A stretch of DNA of 64,000 bases from Lunularia cruciata (Eukaryota > Streptophyta > Marchantiopsida > Lunulariales > Lunulariaceae), in contig OX419755.1 of the NCBI GenBank assembly GCA_948567375.1, positions 33,981,001-34,045,000 on the forward strand. Direction: 5' to 3'. The position numbers and the translations under genes were made by a program. Position 1 is the first letter of the stretch; every line of letters begins with the position of its first letter. Shown piece by piece: positions 45,412 through 55,779 of this stretch. The notes below the pieces were generated by a model. That model ran no database searches. It saw only the letters and a list, made by a program, of their open reading frames with translations, and had not been told where the DNA came from.

Positions 45412-45849
45412 CTTGGATACCAATGTAAAAGACCAAATCCAATGAGAGAAATAGGAGAATGGAAACTCACATTGGGACACTTGAATGAGGGAAAACTCCA
45501 AATGCCTAGCATGAGCTTTGGCTTTGGTATTTATAGGTAGCATACAAGGCCCTTGAGAAGCTTCTCAAGAAGCTTCCTCAAGCCGCATTCTTAGAGTGCA
45601 AGCAAAGTTAACTAGGAAGCTTCTCAAGAAGCTTCCTTCTAGAAGCCGTCTACTTGGCATGCAAGCTAAGCTAGTTGGAAGCTTCTAGAAGCTTCCTTCT
45701 AGAAGTTACTTACTTGAGGTGCAAGCTAAGCTAGCCGGAAAGCTTCCAAAGAAGCTTCCTAGATACTTCCGTAATATTCTAGGCTACTTTGTCTTATGTG
45801 CTACTTTGTATGCCCGACTAACTTCGTCGCTAAACTCCATATTGTTACA
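45412..45849 (-). repeat. C2 5' LTR and primer site
   Basis: LTR 45424-45849. On the minus strand it is followed by TTGGTATCCAAGC, a variant of the initiator-Met primer site. It contains GAAGCTTCTAGAAGCTTC at 45678-45695 and a TATA box TATAAATA at 45528-45535, about 140 bp apart. The heat shock element is upstream of the TATA box in transcription direction. Confidence 0.9.
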
Positions 45850-45859
45850 TGTAACATCT

Positions 45860-46599
45860 TGTAATACCAAGGGTTAGCCATATGATCTAGATGTGAAATT
45901 TGGTTTGGTAACATCTAGAATGAGGTTATACATGATGGTCAAAATAGATCAGATAGAAGTATCACCAAAAGAGTACTTCTACTAATAGGGCAGAAACCGA
46001 AATAGACTTGAGAACCTTAGAACCAATAGCTAGACATATGATTTAAAGGTGAGAATTGGTTTGGTAACATCTGGAAGGATGTTACACATGATGGACTAAA
46101 CAGATCAGAAAGAGGCATCACCAAAAGGGGACTTCTACTAATAGAGTAGGAACCGAAATATGCCTGAAATCTTTGAAGGCAATTTTGGAGGCCTAAACGG
46201 ATGAATTAGGCCTAAAAAATGTGCAGATCCCCCCCCCCAACAGAGGAAAGGCTGGCCTTCCCTCCCCCTTGGTTTGTCTCGTCGAAAGCTTTCCAACGAT
46301 ACCTTACTCATGTGATTCTCAGATTCCTATAGGAAGATTCCCTAAAAGATTCCCTCCGGTCAAAGCTCGTTTGACCAACCAGATAGGACCTAGACCAGAC
46401 AGGTCACCCATCCAAGTAAGTAATCCAAGGGTGGAGCTTGCTGACATGTCACCTATCTGTGTCCCTAATCCTAGGGTGGAGCTTCCTTGGAGGAGATCCT
46501 CTTTGTCTATATAATAAAGAGAAGGTGCTCCCTTGGGGCATCGAATGTTTGAGTGTACAATCTGTGTTTTCTCTCTTCTCTTGTCCTTGGAGTATTACA
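45860..46599 (+). repeat. Solo B LTR with perfect 5-bp target duplication
   Basis: 740 bp. It begins TGTAATAC and ends GTATTACA, an exact 8-bp inverted repeat. CATCT flanks it at 45855-45859 and 46600-46604. A1 at 12885-12895 reads GTAACATCTCCC, which is the empty site. It lies ten bases from the end of C2. The TATA-type TATATAATAA is near 46509. A run of ten C occurs at ~46226. Confidence 0.95.
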
Positions 46600-46604
46600 C
46601 ATCT

Positions 46605-47340
46605 CCCAAAACACAAAACAATGGAGATCTTGAAGATCCAAACCTCAGCCAACACGTGTATTCCTTAACATGGTCATCCAAAAATCACCAAATGAATAGG
46701 CCCATGTCTCTCTAGATCATGCGCCCCCAATAAAGAAATGTCTTTTGGTAGGGCCTTCTAGTAACTCTTAACTATTGACATTGGTAATAACTCAAGATCT
46801 CAATAGGCCAAGTGTACCACATGATGGAGAGACACTTGCCCAACAATCTTATCTCTCTCCGCATACAAATACCTTTGTACTCGTATACCCACCTATAATA
46901 CCATAGCTAGTTGGTGTTAATCCCATCAAACAACTCCAATAGACATACTTTTTCTATTGGATACTACCAAGCAATGAGTGTGGTATCCAAAGGTGTCAAG
47001 GTAATCAACTCTAGAGGCTCATCCTCACACTGGTCTCCTGGTGGTACAAAGGTTCCACTCCAAGCCTATAGCTACAATGCCTCCTCTAAACTCCACAATA
47101 GAACATCCAAGGTGGATGGAACAATCCCACTCGTACTCCAAATTTGAGTGATCTCCTATGGTACTAGAGTGTCTTCTGTACAAGCGTTCCCCTCTAATAA
47201 ATCACTAGGCCAAGTAATTACAACACTAGAAATTGAAATTGATGTTGCCATGGTATCAAACTATAGTTAGCCAAGACTACCACTACTAAAGCGTATTGGT
47301 AGGCAACATACTCATCCCTCACCTAACCACCAACCTGGTC
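46605..47340 (-). pseudogene. A2 gag-pol linker
   Basis: Minus strand; collinear with A1 12885-13640. No catalytic motif. The protease that A1 keeps at 13670-13935 is absent here: at 47313-47366 the text TCCCTCACCTAAC..CCAACCT occurs twice, and the sequence then jumps to gag. Confidence 0.7.
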
Positions 47341-47379
47341 TATCCCTCACCTAACTGCCAACCTATCTAGCAGCCATGG

Positions 47380-47943
47380 ATGTTGTCTACAATGCCTTAG
47401 AGAGTGTGAAAGATTGGGGAAGTCTAACCTGTCTCCCAACCTCTCCTCTTTGTGGGTCCAACTCCATTGATGCTCCTCTAGGCTCTAGAGCACATACTGC
47501 ACTCCTAGTCACTGCTCTAGATGCATCCACTTGTGTTGCTCCACACATGAAATCCAAAGCATCTTTATCACTAGCATATGAGGTGGAAGCCTCAACACCC
47601 AAATCTGATCTCCTTTGAGCAATGGCCATACTAGCCAATCTTTGTTCCAATTGCTCAATCTGAGTGGCCATAGTTGAATCAAAAAGTAAGGGCAAGTATT
47701 GCACCCCTACTAGGTGTAGATCCTCTACCACCACCTCGTCCTCCATGAACTAGAGCTCCTCTACTACCTACCATAGTAGCCCTACCACTCCGTAACTCCG
47801 GGTGTAGGTCAAAGCATCAATCACTAGAGTGACCATATTGATGACAATGCTCACATTGTCTTTGTGCTGGCTATGATGCACTAGAGGTATTAGGTCCACT
47901 ACCTTGAGTACACTCTCTCCTATGGTGAGGTCCACCGCAAGTC
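47380..47943 (-). pseudogene. A2 gag C-terminal part with two zinc knuckles
   Basis: 47387-47746 is a 119-codon open frame (TQIEQLEQRLASMAIAQRRS). Two knuckles are encoded upstream, between 47800 and 47943: CGGPHHRREC preceded by a cut CxxC, and CEHCHQYGHSSD-stop-C. E2 cuts gag at 47943 within the first knuckle. Confidence 0.75.
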
Positions 47944-48635
47944 TATAACACCCATTTCTATATGTGTGTGGTATTATGATATTTAGCTTGGTATTACAAA
48001 TATTTGAGAGATATTATTTATATAGAGATAAATAATGGTTCTAGATTAGTCATGATTAGCTAAATTTAGTCATAGCTAAGATAGTGGGGACCTTACTTTA
48101 GAGAAAGTGAAAAAGATGAGCATCACTATTTTGGATTCTAGTGTATTGACTTGGTATTATTCCTAGATGTTTGGCTTTGAGGAAACAGTTGAGAACTCTT
48201 GGGCCCATAAGCCTTTTTGTTTTAGATTCTTCTATAGTCCAAGGATAGCCCATGTGAAGGAATCTTTGACTTAGTGGTTAGGTCAAGATAAGATCACATG
48301 CTTAGTGAAATATGCCAATGTGAATCTATATTCCTTTATACTTTTTGGCTTTACTTGACTTTTAGCCTAGTAACTTGAGTTACTCCAAAAATTAGCAACT
48401 TTAGTGTGTAACTATTTCACAAGTATATAAACAAGGGATGAGGAGGTATTCATCATCCTTTCATTTGCAACTATCTCTCTCTCATTAAGTCCTCTAGTGA
48501 ATAATGTCTTGAGTCTTGGAATGTTAGCCTTAGAGGAGTATGATGGAGTTGGGGTTCCTTGCCTTTTTAGTCTATGGTGCGCTACTATAAAAGAAATCAG
48601 AGGTTCATCTTGAGTGAGAGACATGCCGCCTCACA
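47944..48635 (+). repeat. E2 5' LTR
   Basis: 692 bp, TATAACACCCATTTC (TG start decayed to TA) to GCCTCACA. It matches E1 34410-35108. The following TTTTTGGTTACATTATTGG may contain the primer site, but I cannot assign the tRNA. Confidence 0.75.
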
Positions 48636-49940
48636 TTTTTGGTTACATTATTGGAACCTCTCCAGAAGGTAAGATAATATTCCGTGTACAATTCTAAACT
48701 AGACCAAAGTAGGCTATGAGAGTTCACTTGCAAAGATCTTTAAGGGAAGAGTGTGCTGAACTTATGTTAGAGAACTTGGACCCATTTATATACCCTATAG
48801 TTCATTATGGTATCTTTGAGGTGATTTTGTATATCTTGTACGCATGAGAGGATTTGGAGAGAGTGTGTGAGGTGGATTGCAAATTTTGGAGATTAAGGTG
48901 ATTTTGGGCAAAATCTCAAGTTTGAGATCTAGACTTGAAATTTCTACATATGATAGCTTGGGTTATCTTTTAGCTAGCACACTTGAAATTATTGTGAGAG
49001 CTACTATGTGTATTGGGTTAGAACTTTTGAAAGTTGCTAGGGTAAATTGCTCCCGCAACTACATCCTCTCTGGAAACTTTTACAAAGTCTGCCATTTCTT
49101 CAATTTTTAATGGATTTTTCTGCCATGTCTTCCATTTCTTCAAAATGAAAGGCATTTTATCCTACCTGTTGATACAAGAATTAGAGAGAGATCATTCTTG
49201 TGCAGAGAGTTATGAGTTTTTTAAGTGAGGGGGTTGCTTTCAAACCAAATCTGAAATATGTGTGCTGAATAGAAAAATGCCTAGGCCAAACGGCTCCATG
49301 AAAAGATCTAAATTTTTTCAGAGAGAGATGCCCTAGAGCTACAATTAAGTGTGCAAAATTTCAAAGGACTGTGACATATAAGTTGAGAGATTTGAGTGAC
49401 ATTGTGAGGAAGGGTCAATTCCGTAGAGTTGAGATCTCACGTGTGATGATTTTGAGAGCAACAAAAAGTATGTTTGAGTGTTTAGATTCATCTTGGGAAC
49501 ATGGAGGGTCATCAAGATTGGAAATTGAGACTATACAAGGTTCTCCAAGGGTTTGAGGTGATTGTAGGGGTGGATTTGAAGAAAAGAGAGTTTACAATAG
49601 AATTTGAAGAGAGTGTTGAGAGGATCCAAAAACCTACACCACTTGGAGGAAAGAGTGAGTCTAAGTGCTTTTTATGTGGAGAGACCTTTGAGAGCAAGAG
49701 ATTGAGTGAAAGGAGAGGATTACTTAACTTGGGTCTGCATGTCGGACCTTCTTCACCAAGATTGGGAGGGAGAAGATCTAAGACCAAGGAGTTGTGTGAG
49801 GTTTGTGTAGTTGAAGGACTTCCAAAAAGACATGAGTGTAGTGGATTAAAAGCACTTTTGGAAACTTTGGTGAAAGATCTTGGAGAGAGTCTTAGTATGG
49901 CTACAAAAATATTACCATCTTCATCAGCTAGTTCTTAAGA
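48636..49940 (+). pseudogene. E2 leader with pre-gag ORF
   Basis: From ~49240 a broken reading includes a frame at 49501-49938: VIVGVDLKKREFTIEFEESV, SKCFLCGET, LNLGLHVGPSSPRLGGRRSK, LCEVCVVEGLPKRHECSGLK. The E3 copy shows that CFLCGE is the start of a C-x2-C-x4-H-x4-C knuckle; here about ten codons of it are deleted. A second CxxC...HxC cluster follows. 48636-49240 has nothing recognisable. Confidence 0.6.
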
Positions 49941-50109
49941 TTAGTGATGGAGATAATCTTTCAACTTATGGATAAACTATCCATGGAGATTTGATTAATA
50001 TGCACTCTAGGATTTGATGTTTCTATAGAAATCTTGGAGCAACTTGAACCTTTTGTGTTCCCTAGGTTGAATTATTCTCAAATGGTGTTAATCATGTGTA
50101 TACTCTATT

Positions 50110-51590
50110 AGTTATAAAGTGAGAGAAAAGAAAGATAATGAGGGGTTAAGATGGGGAAACTTGTGGTTTTCTTTAGCAAGTATAGATAAGATGTGGAGGA
50201 CTTTGTGAGAGACTTCAAGAGAGCTTGAATAGGAAACAATGAGAGGAGGACTAATGAATGGGCCTCATTATTACCAGACTTCTTTGAGGATGCAACACTT
50301 ACCTGGTATGAGTCAGAATACCCAAAAAAAAGAGGAAAGATGGGCAAGAAAAGTCTTAGGAGAGTTTGACTTCAGCACTTATTGAGAACTTTCTTCCAAA
50401 TGAGATTTATGAGAGATTGATCAATGAGGTTACCTTTATCAAGCAAGGAGATATAGAGAAAATGAGAGTTTATATGGAAAGAGTGGAAAAGTTAGAGTCT
50501 AGATTTTGCATAGTGTTGAGGAAGGGTGGGGATGATGTGGAGACTATTATGATTGGCATAGGGGCCATGCTCACCAAGAATTTTGTGAGAAGATTGAGAC
50601 CATAAATCAAAAGCAAGGTGAGATATGCGAAACTTTCTTCCAAGGTTGAAGCTATCAAAATCACAATTTGTATGGAGGAGAGTTTGGAACGAGATGAGAG
50701 TGATTTGGTGGTGAAGAAGAAGGTTGTGAATCCTCTTCAAGGTTACAAGTATGGTAGATTTTTTGATACTTTGGTGACAAGGGTTGCACCACAAGTGGTA
50801 GTTGCTCTAGTTCTTACACCCCTACCAAAGGATCCACTTCAAACCATCATAGAACAACTTGTAGATCTCAAGATCAATGTGGTGCAACTATAGGAGAAGA
50901 GAGAAGTAGATCAGAATGTAGGAAGATGACCTAGAAGTTGTAGATACTATCCAAATAGAGAGGGCCAAGCAGCCAACAATTTCAATGATAGACATTGTTT
51001 TGGTTGTGGAGGAAGAGACCACATCCAAAGGAATTGCCCAAATTACACTTACCATGGAGGAAGAGGTTATGAAGGAGCCAATAGAGGGAAAGAGGGAGGT
51101 AGTGAAACCAAAGTGGCTCCTAATCTGAACAAAGGTAAGGAGATAGCATCCATAGATGTGGTTGAGAGCAAGTATGAGAAGGGAGAGTGCAGTAACTCCA
51201 AGGGTCTTAATTTGGAGCTTTTGGCACAAGAGAAGAAGAGAGCTCATTTTGTAGAGGATGTGCACTCTTCTCAAGGATTTACTCCTAGCCAAGATACTCC
51301 TATGCCTACAAGGAGCACTCATACAAGCACTTCAGCACCATCAACACCATCAACAACAAAGACTCCAAGGAAGAAGTTGACGATGGAGGACTTCTTGATC
51401 TCAAAGCAACAATGGAACTACAATGCCTTGGAGGATGTTAGTAGTCACAAGGCTAACATCACAATGCACAAACTGATTGCTTTGAATCCTACTTTGAGAA
51501 AGGAGCTTAGAGGTGGTTTGAGTTCTACAAGGAGCAAGAGGAAAAAGAAAGCAAAAGCTCTAGTATCAATGAGGGTGGTGGATGCCAAGC
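50110..51590 (+). pseudogene. E2 gag with CCHC zinc knuckle
   Basis: Readable order: VRDFKRA and NERRTNEWASLLPDFFEDAT (50190-50300), LTWYESEYPKK, ALIENFLPNEIYERLINEV (50366-50605), MRVYMERVEKLESRF, then CFGCGGRDHIQRNC (C-x2-C-x4-H-x4-C, ~50997-51040). A long acidic, Ser/Thr-rich C-terminal part follows (51113-51784) with RSTHTSTSAPSTPSTTKTPR. 51113-51784 is the longest open frame here (223 codons) and runs on into protease. Confidence 0.8.
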
Positions 51591-51837
51591 TAGCACCATG
51601 GAAGGCTTGTAAATATGCCTCCAAGATTGATGTGAGAGTGAATTTTCACAACATCAAGGTTGCACTTGTTGATGGAGGATCAGCAGTGAATGCCATGTTA
51701 GAAAGGTTGATGAAAAAGTTGGGTATGATACCCTTTAGTACTTCAACATTTGTGGTAAGCATGGCAAACAAGCAACAAGTTTGACTAGTAGGTGTGATGG
51801 ATAAGGTGGTAGTTTCAATTATGGAGTTCAATGAGTG
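51591..51837 (+). pseudogene. E2 protease, cut
   Basis: VALVDGGSAVNAMLERLMKK carries the D-G-G active-site variant; one stop follows (51782-51784). The reading then ends at the junction with inverted E3 at 51837. Confidence 0.75.
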
Positions 51838-52209
51838 CTGAAGTCAAACTCTCCCAAGACTATTCTTGTCTATCTTTCCTCTCTCTCTTTTGATATTTTG
51901 ATTCATACCATGTAAGTGTTGTATCCTCAAAGAAATTTGGTAATAATGAGACCCACTCATTCCTCCTCCTCTCATTGTTTCCTATGCAAGCTCTCTTGAA
52001 GTCTCTCACAAGGGCCTCCATATCTTCTCCATCAGTGCCAAAGAAAACCGATCTTCTTCAATATCTTTCTCTTTTCTCTCAATCTTTTTTTTTGTTTTCT
52101 CTTCTCTCACTCTATAACTAGTAAATTATATACATGACTAACACCATTTGAGAATAATCTACCCTAGGGAACACAAAAGGTTCAGGTTGCTCCAAGATTT
52201 CTATAGAAA

Positions 52210-52990
52210 CATCAAATCCTAGAGAGTATATTAATCAAACTCTCATGGATAGTTGATCTATAAATTGAAAGATTATCTCCATCAATAATCTTGAGAACTA
52301 GCTGATGAAGATGATAATATTTTTGTTGTTGTACTAGACTCTCTCCAAAATCCTTCACCAAAGTTTCCAAATCTTTTAATCCACTACACTCATGTCCTTT
52401 TGGAAGTCCTTCCACTCCATAAACCTCACAAAACTCCTTGGTCTTAGATCTTATTCCTCCCAATCTTGGTGAAGAAGGTCCAACATGCAAACCCAAGTCA
52501 AGTAAGCCTCTCCTTTCTCTCAATATGCTTCCCTCAAAGGTCAATGGGCATGAACTTGCATTATGTCCCTTCTCTCCACATAAAAATCACTTAGATTCAT
52601 CTTTCCTTCAAGTGGTGTAGGTTTTTGGATCCTCTCAACAATCTCTTCAAATTCTATTGTAAACTCTCTTTTCCTCAAATCCACCCTTACAATCAACTCA
52701 AACCTTCAAGGGACCTTGTTTAACCTCAATTTCCACTCTTGGTGATTCTCCATGGTCTCAAGATGAGTCTAAACACTCAAACATGCTTTTTGTTACACTC
52801 ACACTCCTCATGCATGAGATCTTGACTCTGCAAAATTGACCCCTCCTCACAATCTCACTAAATTCTCTCAACTTGTATGTCAAAATTCTTTGAAAGTTTT
52901 CATAGTTGATAACAACCCTAGGGTGTACTTCCTTGCAAAATTCAGATCTTTTCATTGAGCCATTTGGCTTAGGCAACTTTCTATTCATCA
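52210..52990 (-). pseudogene. E3 pre-gag ORF with zinc knuckle
   Basis: Minus strand. 52758-52991 reads FCKEVHPRVVINYENFQRIL, YKLREFSEIVRRGQF and TKSMFECLDSS. Further on, a stop at the first knuckle Cys (TGA, ~52588) is followed by FLCGEKGHNASSCPLTF, so the C-x2-C-x4-H-x4-C pattern is otherwise complete. 52212-52544 continues LGLHVGPSSPRLGGIRSKTK and VEGLPKGHECSGLKDLETLV. This ORF is separate from and upstream of gag. The layout recalls DUF4283/zf-CCHC proteins of plant transposons, but that is an inference. Confidence 0.55.
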
Positions 52991-53595
52991 CACATATTTC
53001 AGATTTGGTCTAAAAACCACCCTCTCACTTTAAAAACTCATAATGTTTTGCACAAGAGCAATCTCTTGCTAATTTTTAGGCCAAAAGGTAGAATCTTCTG
53101 CACTTAATTCTTTTGGAAAGTTTCAAAATAATCCATTAAAAATTGAATAAATGGTAGACTCTATACAAATTTTGAGAGAACATGCAGTTATGTAAGCAGT
53201 TTACCCTATCAACTTTCAAAAATTCTAGCTCAATTCATAACCTAGCTCTCACAATTATTTTTAATGCAATAATTGAAGGATGATATAAGCTATCATGTGT
53301 AGAAATTTCAAGTCCAGATCTGAAACTTGAGATTTTGCCCAAAATTTGCAATCCACCTCACACAATCTCTCCAAATACTCTCATGTGTACAAGATGTACA
53401 AAATCACCTCAAAAACATCACAATGAACTATAAGGTATATAAATGGATCTTGGTTTTCTAATATAAAGTTTAGCTCTCTGCTCCCTTAATGTTCTTTCCA
53501 AGTGAGTTCTCATAGCCCCTCCTTCTGTCTAATATAGAATTGTATACGGAATATTATCTTGCCTTTTAGAGAGGTCAAAATAACAAAACCAAAAA

Positions 53596-53935
53596 TGTGA
53601 GGCGGCATGTCTCTCACTCAAGATGAATTTCTAATGGCTATTATTGTAGCACACCATGGACTAAGAAGGCAAAGAACCCTAACTCCATCATACTTCTCCA
53701 AGGCTAACATTCCAAGACTCAAGACATTGCTCACTAAAGAACTCAATGAGAGAGAGATAGTTGCAAATGAAAGGATGATAAGTACCTCCTCACCCCTAGT
53801 TTATATATTTGTGAAATAACTATGCACCAAAGTTAATAATTACTAGAGTAACTCGAGTTATTCAGCTAAAAGTCAAATAAAGTCAAAAAACTAAAGGAAT
53901 ACTCATGAGAATATTCTCTTAAAGCTCATCTAGTC
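53596..53935 (-). repeat. E3 5' LTR, last 340 bp
   Basis: Matches the E2 LTR 48300-48635. It is truncated at 53935, where ordinary AT-rich DNA begins. Confidence 0.8.
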
Positions 53936-55779
53936 ATAAGTATGTGTATGTAAGGATAAGCTGCTTTCAACAAGTTAGTATAAAAAAACATGTATGAATA
54001 TTGAATTTCATTGAGGTTTAAAATGTTGGGAATTTTCTTGGAATGTTGAAGGATGCAAAAATTTTCCCTGAGATTATATTAACAAGGTTGCAAACACTTA
54101 GATTCAAATTATAGTAGATAAATGATTTCAATTCTATATGTATATTTCCATTCATGGCATTCACTATCAACATCTATTTATAAAGTTTAGCTTAGTAAGA
54201 AAGAGTACATATATCTAGTCACAATGGATGCCCATAAGAAGGAGAAAAGGAGGATGTGAAAGAATCAAACCTACTTTGATGGATATGGTGCATCATAGGA
54301 TTGAGGAATGAATTCTTTCTTTTTAAAAGAAGAATGAGAATGAATTCTAAGAAGGAAGTATGGTATGCTTTCTTTTTAAATTTCACCTTCCAAAAAGGTA
54401 AAGTTGCACAAAGTATCTAAATAGGTGAGTTCCATGGGACTTAACACAATTATGAGAGAAATAACTAGTTAACATATAGTCCAATCAAGGATGAGTCCAA
54501 CAAAGATTAATTGCAAGGGATGAAAGAAAGATGACATAGTTGATGTAGTTAGGAGAGATCATTTACACCTCATATCACTATCAACATTGAGAATTAGGTG
54601 GTTGTTATAAAATTAAAATTAAGGTTTCATATAATAAAGCAAAGTTGATTTTATGATACTAACTAAGCCAATCCATCTATTATCTTCACATGTAATTTTC
54701 TTAAAAAAATTCTCCAATTTGTGCTCATTATATAGTATTTAAATATGTCAAGGTTTCCAAGTTACTACACTAAAATTATATCTAATGGCTATTTCATCTA
54801 TTATTTCTAAAGTACAAGATTCTTGCAAATTACATCGTAGAAAATCATTGTGCCAATTCAAAACCACAAATATACATTGGTAGCTATTGTTGAATGTATT
54901 TGTGTAAGACTCTTGTAGATCTTACTAGTCAATCTTACAAAAATACAAGTAGAACATTCTCATTACCACTCTCTAGATATCTATAGAAACTTGTGCATCT
55001 CATATTCTCTTGGCTTGCAAAATCTTCCACAATTTTCATCACTTGGAAATCTATCTTATTAAGTTCTATAATGATGGATAGTCTTAAATAATCACACCCC
55101 CATTATCATTGGTATACCATAGTGTTCACCGATCCTTCACGTGAGAATGTTGAGAATACCACATAGACCATGTGGATGGTGCATTCCATGTGGACTGCAT
55201 ATGTTACACAAGCCATATATTTTGTGTGGACTTTGTGGTCTAGAAATTTGGGAGTTCAAGAAAAATTTGAAAACTCAAGAAACTCATGCAATGATAATTC
55301 TCAAAAGAACTTCAATTTTTACTAATAGACATGCAAATGGGTACTTGTATGGGGCATGGGTATTTGATACCACTAGTTGATTTGAGACCCAATGCATCCA
55401 AATCAACTTCTCTAATTTTTTTTCTATCTTCTTCAACTCAAGATTTGTCATGCATCCTTATTCCACATCTCGATACCTTAAACACCTCCCTCGTCTTATC
55501 AACTCAAGCAATTTATACTCAACCTGTGCCTTCTAGATCTCCTTGTACCTTTTGATTTTGATTGAGCCAATTGTTTGTATACCACTCTCAAAAATTCTCT
55601 AGAAAACCACATCTCTCCAAATACATATTTATGCAAAGAACTAAAAGAATACACAATATAAATTCAAATCCTTTTTGCTATAAATTCAAATCATTCTAAA
55701 TTCTTTTTGAATCCAATAGCCCAAGCACCATGAGAGTAGAATGGACCATGAGTAACTTGATTAATTTTTGCCTTTAGAA
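53936..55779. other. AT-rich intergenic DNA, nothing recognised
   Basis: No LTR, domain or RNA gene seen. 55150-55250 has loosely repeated CATGTGGA..GC phrases. Short frames at 55141-55380 and 55331-55555 show no recognisable motif. Confidence 0.6.

Larger units (their letters stand above)
40449..45849 (-). mobile_element. Chromovirus C2 with two LTRs, inserted in A2
   Basis: Minus strand. 5' LTR 45424-45849 (426 bp) and 3' LTR 40449-40873 (425 bp). Flanks are TATAA (40444-40448) and TGTAA (45850-45854), a probable target duplication with one change. Between the LTRs lie primer site, gag, protease, RT, RNase H, integrase, chromodomain and polypurine tract in normal order. Stops are fewer than in C1, so C2 looks younger or less methylated. 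Confidence 0.92.
30968..47943 (-). mobile_element. Family A Ty3/gypsy copy 2 (A2), interrupted by E1, C2 and a solo B LTR
   Basis: Minus strand. From right to left: gag (47380-47943, cut by E2), linker (46605-47340 and 39561-40448), RT N-terminus (39061-39560), RT end and RNase H (33147-34177), integrase zinc and core (32499-33128), integrase tail with PHD finger (31798-32498), 3' LTR (31080-31631) and a second partial LTR (30968-31076). E1 (34410-39060) interrupts RT. C2 and the solo B LTR interrupt the linker. Protease is deleted at 47338-47370. That 30968-34177 and 39061-47943 are one element is inferred from collinearity with A1. Confidence 0.8.
47944..51837 (+). mobile_element. Ty3/gypsy element E2, 3' truncated
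   Basis: Plus strand. 5' LTR (47944-48635), a long leader with a zinc-knuckle ORF (49240-49940), gag (50110-51110 and on to 51580), and protease (51590-51837). It stops abruptly at 51837, where E3 begins in the opposite direction. It carries the 5' half that E1 lacks. Confidence 0.85.
51838..53935 (-). mobile_element. Ty3/gypsy element E3, inverted and truncated
   Basis: Minus-strand copy of the E 5' half. LTR piece 53596-53935, leader, pre-gag ORF (52210-52990), gag start (51838-52200). It ends at 51838 in gag (the matching E2 position is ~50363), tail to tail with E2. Both E2 and E3 lack pol. Confidence 0.85.

Noticed and set aside
46220-46240. Run of ten C as a functional element
   Set aside because: A homopolymer inside the solo B LTR at a place where the B1 LTR reads a mixed G-rich stretch; likely slippage or sequencing uncertainty.
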